DNA of 64,000 nucleotides, from NCBI GenBank assembly GCA_963575745.1, contig CAUYUJ010016057.1, positions 195,196 to 259,195 of the forward strand, written 5' to 3'. Under the pieces are notes generated by a model that saw only the letters and a list, made by a program, of their open reading frames with translations, did no database searches and had not been told where the DNA came from. Below, one piece after another: positions 53,122 through 63,860 of this stretch. The translations under genes and the position numbers were made by a program. The stretch's first letter is position 1. Each line of letters starts with the position of its first letter. The DNA is from Prorocentrum cordatum (lineage: Eukaryota > Sar > Dinophyceae > Prorocentrales > Prorocentraceae).

Positions 53122-54609
53122 GCTATCCCCGCTTTTGCAGGGGCCAGAACTGTGCACAGGCCGACTCTGGCCAGGCTCATCCTGAGCCTGGGATCAATGT
53201 ATACGCCCTCCTGGCTTGGCCAAGGAGGCACATACACCGATTCTGGGCCCAGGGTGGTCTAAGCCAGGATCTGTACATGCGTTCAGCTCTGGCCGCGCGA
53301 GATTTTCTCCTCGTCAGGGGACGCCAGCTACGCATTCATCGACGAGCGGCCCTGCCGTGGGCCGGTCCTGGGCCCATCGATCGGCGCGCACGCCACCCCG
53401 GTCTTGGTCTGGAGGGCGAGCTGCAGCACTCCTGGGCCGAGAGCCTGGCCTGGCCCGGACGGGCATGTCAGAGGACATCGGCTTCCGGGTGCCCGTGCAG
53501 ATCTCTTGGGTCGGCGCCCCGCCACCCCCCCCACACTCCTGGCGACGCCTCCGGTGCTGCCCCCCAGCGCGTTCCGTGCCAGGGAGAGGTGTGTGGGGAG
53601 GGGACTGTGCACTCATCGGCGGCGGAATCGGAATCCTACCCTCGCCGATGAACGATTCAGGCAACTCGATGGGCGGCGGGGGCAGGGTTCGGAAGTCGTC
53701 GGACACGTTGCGAAATCCGAACCCTACCCCCGCCTCCCACATTCACAGGAGAATCTATGGTTGGCGGGCGTAGGCTTCGGATGTCGCCACCTACCTTTAC
53801 GACTGGCTGAGCTTGCTTTTAGTGCCAAGCGGTGCAGCCTGCATTGTCCAGTGCGACGAGACCGCCTGGTTGTGTGCTCACCAGGCCGCGGACGCTAAAG
53901 GTGGTGTCGGGATACCGGCCCAAGAACTCTGCGCGGGCTGGTGTCGGGGTACCAGCCAAAGAACTCTGCGTGGTCTTCGGGAAGGTTGTCTTTCCGAGCC
54001 CCGAGCGGATTGGCGCACATGCTCGGCTGATTTCGGAGGCCTAGAGTTTGACACCAACAGCAATATCGTCGGTCTGCCTCCACTGAGGGAAGATGCTCTC
54101 GATCTCGGTGATGGTGGTAATCTTCGCGCTTCTCAGGTGGCCCACATATTTCCACCAACACCGACATCTAGGATCATCTCCCCCCCGGTGGAGGCCCTCC
54201 CGTGTCAGGTGCCCATTTCCAGGCCTCCAATGATTGCATACAGGCAAAACGCTGAAGTACGGGTCGCTTTGGGTTCGGAATGGGCTCCCTGTCCTGGGTC
54301 ATTCCGTGGTTGCTCCTCTAGCCCTCGTTCATTCAGGCGCTTCTGGGGCCAAGAAGGGGCTTCGTTCCTTTCCAGCGCTCCTAATACCAGCAGCTCTTCT
54401 ACACCCGTGCGTATGGCGCCGCTTGGGCCTCCGTCTGTCTTCGCGTAGGGGCGCACGGTCAGCGCCCGTCCTTGGCCGCTTCCGCTGGCCGCGCCCCGCC
54501 CGCAAAGTGCTGACATGGCCTTTCAAGGCCGTTGCACCCTTCTCGCGCGTCCTTCTTATCCCGGCTGACTGCACTCTTGCTCCTGGTGCTGCTTGTGGGG
54601 CAACCGAAG

Positions 54610-54749
54610 GGTACCGATACCGCGACTCTCCAGACCCTTCCTGGGGTGCGTTCTGACAACGATTTCGTGGGGAATCCAGCGGTGGCGACGAGGGCCTCCC
54701 AGGAGGCCCAAAGGGGGGAAAACGAGGGAAAGGTAGCGGTATGGGTACC
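54610..54749. mobile_element. GGTACC-ended MITE-like element, copy 2 (140 bp)
   Basis: It starts GGTACCGATACCGCGA and ends TAGCGGTATGGGTACC, a near-perfect inverted pair. The interior GGTGCGTTCTGACAACGATT and GGAATCCAGCGGTGGCGACG matches copy 1. Confidence 0.78.
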
Positions 54750-55009
54750 TTCTCCTCCTCCGAGTTTGGGCTTCCCGTCGGTCTCCGTGCATGGGCGCGT
54801 GGCTGGCGCCCCCTGCCCTCTGCGAGCGCGCCGCGCTCACAGCACATCCGCGGGGGGCACCCGTGCACCGCCGGCGCGCCTGGCCCGGGCGGCCCCCGTC
54901 GGATGGGATGTCGGCGGTAAGCGAGGGGAGGACAGGGAGAATCGGAGGAGGAACAGGGACCCATACCGCTACTTCGGTATCAGGTCATGGAAGCCTGGTA
55001 TGCCCTCCA

Positions 55010-55148
55010 AATTCCGTCTTTGGCGTCGAGTAGCGTCGATCAGCGTTTGGGAGTCGATGAGATAGCGCCGCTTTAGCGTCGGTTAGCGATGATGAGCGTC
55101 GATGTAGGGCCGATTTGGCGTCGATCAGCGTCGATTAGCGTCGACTCG
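55010..55148. repeat. GCGTCGATTAGC minisatellite
   Basis: GCGTCGATCAGCGTCGATTA and variants recur every 10-20 bases, with GAGTAGCGTCGA and GGTTAGCGATGA forms. Confidence 0.8.
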
Positions 55149-55192
55149 CAAGAGCAGACAAGATGGTATGGGAGGCTCCCATGAGTTGAAAC

Positions 55193-55316
55193 CGGACGTA
55201 CTGCTAGCCTTCCTCCGTTTTCGCCTTTGGGGGCTTCCTGGGAGGCGCTGGATTCGCCTCGAAATCCTGGTCCGAGCGCACCCCAGAAGAGGTAGGGGAG
55301 TAGCGGCATGGGTACC
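55193..55316. mobile_element. GGTACC-ended MITE-like element, copy 3, inverted and shorter
   Basis: Its interior CCTGGGAGGCGCTGGATTCG and GAAATCCTGGTCCGAGCGCA, followed by CCCC, is the reverse complement of copy 2. It ends TAGCGGCATGGGTACC. An isolated end, GGACCCATACCGCTAC, is at 54957. Confidence 0.7.
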
Positions 55317-55327
55317 ATTTGGCTTCC

Positions 55328-55570
55328 CCAGAGCGAGGGGGGAGGTACAAAGGAAAAGACCCTCTCAGAAGGCGGCGTGGCTTCTCAGAAGCCTTCGGGC
55401 CTTCTGAAAGGTCTTCTGTGTCTTCGGGGAAGGCTTAAACGTTCGGGGGGGATGTCGGCTGCAAGCGAGGGGGGGAGCGAGAAGGAGAAACCCTTTCAGA
55501 AGGCGGCGGGGCCTCTCAGAAGCTGGTTTTCTGTGTCTTCGGGGGAGGGTGAGGAGACTTCTCAGGAGGC
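55328..55570. repeat. Two-copy tandem repeat, ~140 bp
   Basis: GCGAGGGGGGAG..., CTCAGAAGGCGGCGTGGCTT and TTCTGTGTCTTCGGGG recur once, at about 55333-55430 and 55467-55550. The word TCTCAGAAG also appears singly between them. Confidence 0.7.
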
Positions 55571-55699
55571 CGGGGAACTTCCGAGCCTTCTGAGAAAGCC
55601 CGCGCCTTCATCAGGGGGGGATGCATCGACCCCCAATCGGCCATGCCTATAGGGTTGGGTGGTCCTTATGGGAGCCTCAAAGAGTCCCCAAATTCCTTG

Positions 55700-55895
55700 C
55701 GGTTTGGGGATATCGTCCACATGTGGTCGACATTTGCACGAAATTTGGACGACCTCTGGACGAAATGTGGACGACATTTCTACGAAAGTGTGGATAGGGT
55801 TGGTCGAAATGTGGACGACATTTGGACGACATCGCGACGAAGGTGTGAAGAGGGTTTGTCGAACTGTGGCCGAAATCCGGACGAAATCACGTTTA
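55700..55895. repeat. GTGGACGACATTTGGACGA minisatellite
   Basis: Units of 12-21 bases built from GGACGACAT, TGGACGAAAT and CGAAATGTGGACG recur through the region. A lone A-rich stretch follows. Confidence 0.85.
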
Positions 55896-56044
55896 TATTA
55901 TGATAAGACCGCAGAGGTCCACAGAGGCTTCCGTGCCATGAAGGCTCGCCCAGGATAGTGGCCCGACAGTCCGCCCCGCTCCGACCCGCCGCCTATCGCC
56001 GACCTATCGGCGACGTATAGCCTATGTTAGCTCGATGTCGTGAT

Positions 56045-56232
56045 TTGTTTCCAACCATCCTGTGGTGTTGGGTCCTCGTTTTGAAGAGACAGCGCCCCTC
56101 GTCTCCTCTGCTCTCCTCTCCTCTGCTCTCCTCTCCTCTCTCCTCCCTCCTCCTCCCTCCTCCCATGCCTGCGTCTGCTCTCCGCATGTCCTCCTCCCTC
56201 CTTATCCGCATGTCCACCATGCAGATAAAGAG
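56045..56232 (-). repeat. Inverted copy of the array B flank module
   Basis: CCAACCATCCTGTGGTGTTG, GGTCCTCGTTTTGAAGAGAC, a CTCTCCTC tract and CTGCGTCTGCTCTCCGCATG are the reverse complement of 51562-51777, in order. The break at about 56232, inside CCACCATGCAGATAAAGAGG, is where LINE E begins. Confidence 0.88.
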
Positions 56233-56380
56233 GGAGGAGGAAGAGTATATACTGAGAAGGACATACGTACCAAGCAGGTGGATGCATTCGGATTCGGCGG
56301 AGGTACTACTCCAGAAAAGGTGGTAGAATACTTAGAAGATACTACAACAGCTACTGGGGCATCAGTCAGACGCAGCAGTA

Positions 56381-56770
56381 TTGAAGACGACGGGCTCAAC
56401 GAGATTCGGTGTCGTCGAATTCCCTTCCGTACAGTCTAAAACCAAATTCTGGAAGAAAGTACGGGATATTTTGAATGACGATGAGGATGCGCTGGGGGAC
56501 ATTTTCTTCCGAAGCAACCTTACCAAGGAGGAGCGGGAACGAGAAAAGCGCTTGGGCTACACAAAATACTACCTGTCCCAACATCCTCAGCACAAACATG
56601 CAGACATAAGGATTATTTGGGCAAAGGGGATGGTTGTGATGAAAAATGTGCGGGGAGAGAGAGGAATATCGTATGGCACGACGACGACGGGACGTGGCAT
56701 ACCACAAAAACTGGGAAAGTGGTGGAAGTCGCAGTGGAGGAGTCTATGCAGAAGTGGCGGGAGAAGGTGA
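56381..56770 (+). pseudogene. LINE E ORF1-like segment
   Basis: It encodes TRFGVVEFPSVQSKTKFWKK, RSNLTKEEREREKRLGYTKY and IRIIWAKGMVVMKN. The FG.VEF...... FWKKVRD pattern resembles an RNA-recognition fold as found in some LINE ORF1 proteins. The start upstream is probably degraded. Confidence 0.5.
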
Positions 56771-57241
56771 GGCCTGACCCAGCCTCAGAGAGCGAATGAC
56801 AAAGCAATCTCCTTTCGCAGCGCGCAGCTGCACCAGGTGCCAGTACAAGTTCGGCATCTACAGTATCAGTTTTGTCTTCGCCTCCGATTCCAAGCCCAAA
56901 CAATAAAAATATTGGGGGTGGTAGGGGGACGTACTTCTGTGTTGATGGCGATTTCCCTGCAGGATCTCTGATGCCCCTCAGGAGCCGCGGCGGATCTTCG
57001 ACCACAGCGCACATTCCAGATAACATCCCGGAGAAGACTTCTACACGACCGTCTTCTCCCAGCATTGGTGTCCGAATCATTTCACCGACTATTTCATATA
57101 GCGCCGGCATGCGGCCTGCACGGACCAGTACATGCACTACGGAGCCAAGCCATGGACAAACAGCAATCCAATCTGAAGTTGATGACAAGAACCTGAAAAG
57201 GGCTCACGTGTGACGACCGGTGTGATGAATTATTTGTAGAC

Positions 57242-57982
57242 TTGTCGAGCTTTCATTGGGATGTCGTCCTCCTTAACGAAACCATGAGACCAACCAGGGA
57301 AGAGAAGTGGACAAATATAGATGGCCACATGTACGCAGGTTCAGGAGGAGATGATTGTAAACACGGCGTTGGCATTGTGATACACGCGAGATGGGCGAAG
57401 TTTGTGAGAATATTCTGTCCGGCGAGCGACCGGATAGCTTATGTCGACAATGTCGACATAATTTCGAAGACGGCGCGAGCCAAATTTTTTGCAGCATATT
57501 TTCCTCATGGGAAGTTTCGTGACACTCACATCCAGGCCATGTACGACACGCTATTTGCGGCATTGCGGTCAGCAAGGCAACGTCAACTACATGTGGTTCT
57601 TGGCGCAAACTGCAGCGCGCAGGTGGGTCCAGCTACGGAGTACGACAACACGCGGGTATGCGGAAGACACGCATACGGAAGAGAGAACCCCCGCGGAAAA
57701 TGGTTGAAACACTGGGCCAATGCTGAGAATTTGGTGATCACAAACACACTGTCCCAGAAGCAGCTGCATGATTTGCCAACGTATTTGCACAAAAAGCATG
57801 GACCAACACAGCTGGACTACATCATCGTTTCGCGAGGTTTTTGGCGCACAGTCGCCGACTCTTTGTACGACAGCGGACGTGGACATGGGATCCGACCACG
57901 TAGCGTTGAAGCTACGCAGCTCCATTCGACAACAACCGCCCGTGTCCGTGAAGAAGCACATCTCGACGCGACGTCAGCTTGA
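57242..57982 (+). pseudogene. LINE E endonuclease
   Basis: Motifs: WDVVLLNETMRP (catalytic Glu), GVGIVIHARWAKFV, AAYFPHGKF, LHVVLGANCSAQVG at the place of (G)DFNAQ with Asp and Phe lost, and PTQLDYIIVSRGF. In the next frame VDMGSDHVALKL (about 57875-57912) is the terminal SDH motif. It nicks target DNA in intact relatives; here the GDFN change and the frame change make it inactive. Confidence 0.8.
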
Positions 57983-58524
57983 AGACATGCAGTCCTGGCC
58001 GCCAAGTTCTGTGACTACGTACGTGAATGTACTTACCGACCACGTCGCCAAAATACCAGCTGGGGAAGATATAGAACAATAGTCTTCTACGATTGCAGGG
58101 TGTTTTCGAAAAGCTATGGAAACTGCCGACAAGCTTCTGGCCAAGGACCTCCGAATGCAGACCCAGATCTTTATTGTCTTCTTGAGCATCGTAGGACATT
58201 GCCAAAATATTGCGCCCGTGAACGAAGAGACATCATCAAACTTATCCAAAAACACATTACCACAGCTCGAGAAGCCAGACGATCCTACAAGATGTCACGT
58301 ATTTTGGAAGAGTTTAGAGGGCTAAAGAACATGAGTAATATTAAGAATCACAGCAAGCAGGTGTACCAATCTTCGATGCGCACCCGCAGTCGGAAGCTAT
58401 GTTACGATCGGGTCGACGTGGTGATTTATTAATTATTTTTATATATATATAGATGAAGCGCTGTATTCGAATAGTGACGGTGATTCGCCGCAGATCGCAC
58501 GCATGAGCGAGGAAACGGACACGC

Positions 58525-59560
58525 ATGACAATGAAGGAGTTCCAGAATTTTCAATGGAAGAGTTGGAGACGGCGCTACGACAGTTCAAACAATGGCAAAG
58601 CAGCAGACGTTGTTGGCATCGTCGCCGAAATGCTCAAATATGGAGGCCGCTCTCTAAGAACAGCGTTGTTGAGTTTGTACAACGACGTCGTAAAACCAGG
58701 AGCTTCGTCACCATCCGCATGGAAGCAAACGGAATTGTAAGTCTTGTTTAAAGCTGGAGACCCAAGCCTACCGGAGAAGTACCGCCCGATTTCTATCATC
58801 CCATTGATGTGCAAGCTTTTCCCGCGCATGTTATACAACCGATTGGAACCGATCCTAGAACGAGGCCAACCTCCAGATCAAGCTGGGTTCCGGAAGCACT
58901 ACGGTACAGAGGATCATTTATTCGCACTGACGATGGTACAGGAGAAAGCGCGTGGGGGGGGGCAAATCCTCATTTGGACGGCAACATTGGATCTCAAACA
59001 AGCAGTCGATACAGCTTCGCACAACTCTTTGTGGACCGCTATGTCGTCGCAAGGTGTACCCCAAAGCCACGTAACTCTTATTTCAAACGTGTGCCGCGAC
59101 CAGTGAACAACTGTTAAATCAGACGCTGAAAGCAGGGCGTTTGGTATCAAACGTGGGACCAAACAGGGTGACCTCCTTAGTTCTCTACTCTTCAACTGCT
59201 TGTCCGAGGAGATCTTCACATAATGCCGGGAGAAGTGGCGAAACAGAAAATATGGCCCTCGTCTTGGATGCGTCGACGGGGCGCACTTTGCGAATTTACG
59301 ATTCGCGGGCGATGTGATTCTTATTGGCACGCCCTTCACCCAGATACGCAGAATGCTGGGGGATATTGCAGAAGCTGCCGGACGGGCGGGTCTTGAAGGA
59401 CATCCACAGAGGATCAAGATTCTGCACAATATCGAAACGCGACGTCCTAAGAAATCGCCGGAGTACACGAAAGTGGGCGACGTCGACATTGAGATTTTAC
59501 CATGCGCGGGTGACGAAATACTTTGGGCGACAGTTCACTTTTTGCAACCCGGCAAAAGTA
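58525..59560 (+). pseudogene. LINE E reverse transcriptase
   Basis: It begins NGKAADVVGIVAEMLKYGG and LLSLYNDVVKPG. TAA at 58738-58740 interrupts WKQTEL. It continues in the same frame as FKAGDPSLPEKYRPISIIPL, DQAGFRKHYGTEDHLF and motif A LDLKQAVDTASHNSLW (about 58985-59035). After a frame change come KRGTKQGDLLSSLLFNCL and motif C LRFAGDVILIG (59296-59328), where FADD is expected, so one catalytic Asp is Gly. Confidence 0.88.
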
Positions 59561-60064
59561 GAAATTGATGCACGTATTCAGGTCGGTTGGAAGAAATTTG
59601 GGTTATTCAAACAAGACTTTATCTCCCGATCGCGCCCCCTAAAAGACAGGTTTCGGATGTTCAACGGCGCGGTCGCCCCAGCAATTCTCTATGGCTCTGC
59701 TACATGGGCGATGGCGGCTTCGTTGGAGCAGCGTGCGCAGTCAACTCAACGCCGGATGCTTCGCATGATATTTGGATCGCCGCGGAGACGAGTCACCGGC
59801 GCCGTCGAGGGCGAGAGCGGCTTGGAACCCTGGGTGGATTGGATCAAACGCACAACGCGTATGTCGGAGGATGCTTTCGCAAAGTTTGGATATGGGAGTT
59901 GGGTGGACATGCAAAAAAGAAGGAAAGTGGAATGGGCGCAAAAAGTAACCAGTGGCAGCCCAGACAAGTGGAGTTACACAGCTTTTTATTGGGACCTGGA
60001 AGTATGCCGGCGCGCAGTCCGACGGCCGCGCGGGCCGCGACGACGGTGGACCGACCAGTTGTAG
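59530..60064 (+). pseudogene. LINE E C-terminal segment
   Basis: It runs from FGRQFTFCNPAKVEIDARIQ through LKDRFRMFNGAVAPAILYGS, TWAMAASLEQRAQSTQRRML and RRMLRMIFGSPRR to WTDQL and TAG. This thumb and tail block (W......QRRMLR.I.G) is typical of LINE polymerases. Confidence 0.85.
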
Positions 60065-60149
60065 CTCTGAGGGGCTCCGGCCCCGCCGCCGACCTGTGAA
60101 GCTGGCGGTCCCGCTCCCGCGCGGACTGGTATCGGCGCTCGCCTCGCCT

Positions 60150-61690
60150 CGCCTCGCCACCATTTTGGCGCGTCCCATGCGAGCGTCGTGGCCTCGTGGG
60201 GAGCTCCGCCGAAGGCCCCAGTGGCGCCGCCCGCGTGCGTCGCATTTCAGCGCGCTGCTCACGCGTTTCGTGGCTCCATAGGGAGCCCCACCGAAGGTCC
60301 TGATGGGGCCGCCCGCGTGCGTCCCATGCATTCATGTCGGCGCGCCCCTCGCGCGTTTCGTGGCCCCATAGGGAGCTACACCGAAGGCGTCCGCATACGT
60401 CGCATCCGCTCATTTCGGTGCACCCCTGAGACGCTTCGTGGCTCCATGGGGCCCGCGTGTGTCCCAGCTGCTCATTTCGGAGCACCCCTCATACGTTTGG
60501 TGGCCCCATAGGGAGCTCCACCGAAGGCCCCAATGGCGCCGCCTACATGCACCCCAGCCGCTCATCTCCGCGCACCCATCATGTTTCGCGGCCCCATAGG
60601 GAGCTGCGCCGAAGGCCCCGGCGGCGCCGCCCACGTGCATCCCGCCCGCCCATCTCGGCACACCCCTCGCATGTTTCGTGGCCCCATAGGGAGCTCCACC
60701 GAAGGCCCTGGTGGCGCCGCCCGCGTGCATCCCAGCACTCTCCTCGCATGTTTCGTTGCCCCTTCAAGGAGGCCCTGCCGACGGCCCCAGTGGCGCCGCC
60801 CGCGCGCGTCCCAGCCGCTAATTTCGGCGCACCCTTCACATGTTTCGCGGCCCCTTAGGGCCCCCACCGAAGGCCCTGATGGCGCCGCTCGCATGCGTTC
60901 CAGCTGCTCATTTCGGCTTGCCGCTCACATGGTTCGTGGCCCCATAAAGAGCTCCACCGAATTCGTCCACGTGCGTCTCGCGCCCATGTCGGCACAGCCT
61001 TCGCGCGGTTCGTGCCCCCACAAAGAGCTCCACCGAAGGCCCCGGTGGCTGTGTCCACATGCGTCCCGCGCCCACTTCGGCGCGCCATGGGGCGCTCCAC
61101 CGAGGGTCCCACGGTTGCGTTCGCATGCGTCCCGCGCCCACTTCGGCACGCCCCATCACACGGTTCGTGGCCCCATAGGGAGTTCCACCGAAAGGTTCAG
61201 TGGTTGCGTTCACATGAGTCCCGCGCCCATGTCGGCACGCTCCTCGCACAGTTCGCGGGCCCGAGCGCTGCCGACGGCCCCAGTGATTGCGTCCACGTGC
61301 GTCCCGCGTCTATTTCGGCACAGCCCGCGCACGGTTCGGGCCCCATAGAGCGCTCCACCGAAGGCCCCAGTGGCTGCGTCCACATGCGTCCCGTGCCCAT
61401 TTCGGCACACCCCTCACACGGCTCGGCCCCCATAGAATGCCTTACCGAAGGCTGCAGTGGCTGCGTCCACTTGCGTCCCGTGCCCACTTCGGCACGCCCG
61501 TCATATGTTTCGTGGCCCCATAGGGCGCTCCACCGAAGGCCGCAGTGGCTGCGCCCACATGCGTCCGCGCAACAACTTTCCGCGCACCCCTCGCACGTTT
61601 CGTGGCCCCATAAGGGGGCTCCACCGACGGCCCCACTGGCGCTGCCCCGCATGCGTCCGCGCTCAGTTCGGCGCGCCCTCACGTGTTTCG
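60150..61690 (-). repeat. Minisatellite array B', inverted relative to array B
   Basis: Units read GGCCCCATAGGGAGCTCCAC, CGAAGGCCCCAGTGGCGCCG and CCCGCGTGCGTCCCAGC with ~88-90 base spacing: the reverse complement of the intron 6 array. The distal part (from about 60960) is a GTGGCTGCGTCCACATGCGT subfamily with CATAGGGCGCTCCACC. Confidence 0.92.
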
Positions 61691-62070
61691 GACCGAAGAC
61701 AGGGTATAGAAAATGAACGCGGACGACGTCGGAGGTCGAGGCGGCAGCTGCGGGGCAACCGGCGCGCGTCGCGCTGACTCCGCGTTGCGCCCTGCCCAGG
61801 ACCGCGATCACCAGGGCGCGAGAGCACAGAGAGGGAGTCATTTGAGAGCCAACCATCCCGCTCCACCCCCTCGCTCCTGCCTACGCTGCCCCGCGCCTCG
61901 TCATTCCTGCTGCGCGCTGCCTATGAGAGCATTTCGGAGATTGTGCGACCCCCTCCGTCGTCGCATGTCCTTCCTGGTACTCGCAGCTGCATATGGTCGG
62001 GCCCTTCGTCAGACTAATTCATAGCGTTGGCCCCCAGAGGTGTCGACCAATTTCCCAGGGCCGGTTTTTC
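61690..62070. other. Sequence between array B' and the next module
   Basis: No gene, RNA or repeat is recognised. Confidence 0.4.
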
Positions 62071-62074
62071 ATCT

Positions 62075-62135
62075 TGAATCGTTTTTCCCAACCATCTTGC
62101 GGTATTGGGTCTCGTTTGAAAGAAATGGCGCCCCG
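62075..62135 (-). repeat. Third copy of the CCAACCATC...TTGGGTC block
   Basis: TTTTTCCCAACCATCTTGCG, GTATTGGGTCTCGTTTGAAA and GAAATGGCGCC resemble 56047-56095 at about 75-80% in the same orientation. Confidence 0.75.
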
Positions 62136-62231
62136 CGTTCATTCCTCCTCCCGCTGCCCCATCCCGCCTGCATCATCATCGTCGCCACCCCTTCCAGCAC
62201 ACCCCTCAGTCAAAACATGTTTTGACGCTAA

Positions 62232-63176
62232 ATGGGGGCCATGCGACTAGCATCGGCCCCCCCTTTGTTGGATTTTGCCTTCGCGGCGGAGGAGCGCGAG
62301 CCCGGATTCACTGGTGCAGAAGTGTCGGCTGCGATCGCCCGCCCCGAAAATAGCGGCAAACTTGATCATGGCGGGCGTTGTGTGCGCATGCAAGATATGG
62401 TATACCAGTGCGCTCCTGGCCTCACTATTCGCTACTTTAACGAACCCGTGGCTTCTGGCGTTGCCGCGTCCAGGATTGGTGTTGGCGGGCACGTGAGGGG
62501 AAAGGGGACTTCCAATCCCGAGCCCACGCAGCTCCGAGCTATCATGCCCCTCCCGGCTGATCTCGAATCTCTGGATTGTTTGATCGCTCAACGTCTCATC
62601 GCATGGATCGACGAGCACGTTGCTGTGCCACAGTGCTGCTGGGTTGGAGCCCGGCCATTCACGCAATCTTTAGACATCGCGCACGCTCTGCACATCGTCA
62701 TCGAGAGAGGTCTGGACGACCGCAGGCAGTCGGGAATGGCTCAGAGCGATATTGAAACCTATTATGACTCTCTCCCTGTTTTGGGGGTGTTTCAGTGGTG
62801 CGTGTCTCGAGGGATGCCGTTGGCGCTCGCGGCTGCAGCGGCGCGCCATCAGTTGCCCCCAGAAGTGAGTTTGCGCGTCGGAGACGTGGATGCGGAGCTT
62901 GGCAAGCGATCCCGCGGAAGTTTCACCAGGAACCGGGTGGCTGGTGCTTTGGGCCGCATCTTAGTAGAGGTCACTCCCGGGGAGATGTCGGATGTCTGCC
63001 GGCAGCAGGGCTTCCTGTTGGGCGAGTTCCAGCAATTAGCCATTGCCACACACGTTGACAACATTTATTCCGTCAGCGACTCCCTGTATAATGCTGCGTG
63101 CTTGTTGGATGTGTTCGAGTCCCATCTTTCTTCTGACTGGGGATTCCGCATCAAGGATCCCAGAAATCATGCATGA
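62232..63176 (+). CDS. LINE F reverse transcriptase domain, single open frame
   Basis: The finger block is LRAIMPLPADLESLDCLIAQ and RLIAWIDEHVAVPQCCWVGA. Motif A is AQSDIETYYDSLPVLGVFQW (62736-62795) with Asp in SDI. GSFTRNRVAGALGRILVEV follows, then motif C as ATHVDNIYS (63045-63071), with Asn after Asp instead of DD. From memory this VDN form is usual in this dinoflagellate group, so it may not mean loss of activity. The frame ends in TGA after RIKDPRNHA, and homology continues in another frame. The ATG at 62232 is arbitrary because the 5' end is missing. Confidence 0.75.
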   Translation: MGAMRLASAPPLLDFAFAAEEREPGFTGAEVSAAIARPENSGKLDHGGRCVRMQDMVYQCAPGLTIRYFNEPVASGVAASRIGVGGHVRGKGTSNPEPTQLRAIMPLPADLESLDCLIAQRLIAWIDEHVAVPQCCWVGARPFTQSLDIAHALHIVIERGLDDRRQSGMAQSDIETYYDSLPVLGVFQWCVSRGMPLALAAAAARHQLPPEVSLRVGDVDAELGKRSRGSFTRNRVAGALGRILVEVTPGEMSDVCRQQGFLLGEFQQLAIATHVDNIYSVSDSLYNAACLLDVFESHLSSDWGFRIKDPRNHA

Positions 63177-63860
63177 TTGTTGTATGAGGGGACGCATCCG
63201 TTTCAGACCCAGCTGTTTGGAAACCGTCGCAGTCTTTTGAGGCTTTGGGCCACGTCCTGGAAGATACGGGATCGTGCACGATGTGTGTTGATAGGACTAT
63301 GGCCGCCATGTGGCGTGCGTTTTGGGGCAATTGTGCCATGCGCCGCCTGCGAGTCGTCCCTCTGCGGCAACGTCCTCGCATGCTCGATCGGTCAGTGCTG
63401 CCAGTGTTCGACTATCGATGCAGCCATTGGCCGCCCGCCGCAACCCTGGATCGGCGCATCGACACTTGTCAGCGCCGCGTGGTCAGCCTCCTGATGCGGG
63501 TGCCGCGACAAGCTGGTGAAGAAACGCCGGCCTACTTCCGCCGCAGAGCCCGGGAAGCCGAGGATCTTTGTAGACAGAGGCGTTGGTGAAGACATCGCCA
63601 TTGCACTCGAGTTCTGAATTGGCGAGAGCACCTCGAACGACCGCGAAACCGTCGATCTTGGGCGGCGCAGCTCCTGCACTGGCAAGCGAGCGCTGGCTCC
63701 AAAACCGGAGGACGCAGCTGAACAGCTACAGCGTTCATGCTGGACGCACGGATACGAGATTGGCAGCGCGTCGCCCACGACAGCGGTGGCACGATGGAGC
63801 CAGGTTTGCTTTAGAGCACGTGCTGCCTGGCGCGCACGCTGTTCTTTATCCTCTCTAGTC
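62232..63860 (+). mobile_element. LINE F: 5'-truncated reverse transcriptase
   Basis: A fifth LINE remnant whose upstream part is missing. The first segment (62232-63176, 314 codons) is uninterrupted. The frame changes to give GHVLEDTGSCTMCVDRTMAA and RMLDRSVLPVFDYRCSHWPP, then LDRRIDTCQRRVVSLLMRVP (63245-63589), and again to NWREHLERPRNRRSWAAQLL after 63590. The wording matches a LINE group I know from dinoflagellates. It ends before CCCCCCCTTCCCCC at 63865. Confidence 0.8.

Larger units (their letters stand above)
53122..56040 (+). other. 3' flank of transketolase; no gene recognised
   Basis: It probably begins with the 3' untranslated region. No AATAAA-type signal stands out, which is normal for dinoflagellates. 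It contains short duplications (GTGTCGGGATACCGGCCC and GTGTCGGGGTACCAGCC with AAGAACTCTGCG, 53912-53970), two GGTACC-ended elements, and small minisatellites. Frames over 150 codons on both strands have no known motif. Confidence 0.6.
56233..60140 (+). mobile_element. LINE E: ORF1-like, endonuclease, reverse transcriptase; inserted, broken
   Basis: A non-LTR retrotransposon of clearly lower GC than its surroundings, sitting inside the inverted copy of the array B region. Order: ORF1-like (56381-56770), endonuclease (57242-57982), reverse transcriptase (58525-59560) and C-terminal part (59324-60064). Frame changes near 57990, 59100 and 59500, stop codons near 58738 and 59221, and an altered active site show it is inactive. 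The domain order and wording (SLYNDVV, YRPISI, FRKHYGTEDHLF) fit LINEs widespread in dinoflagellates; a clade name needs a tree. Confidence 0.85.
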
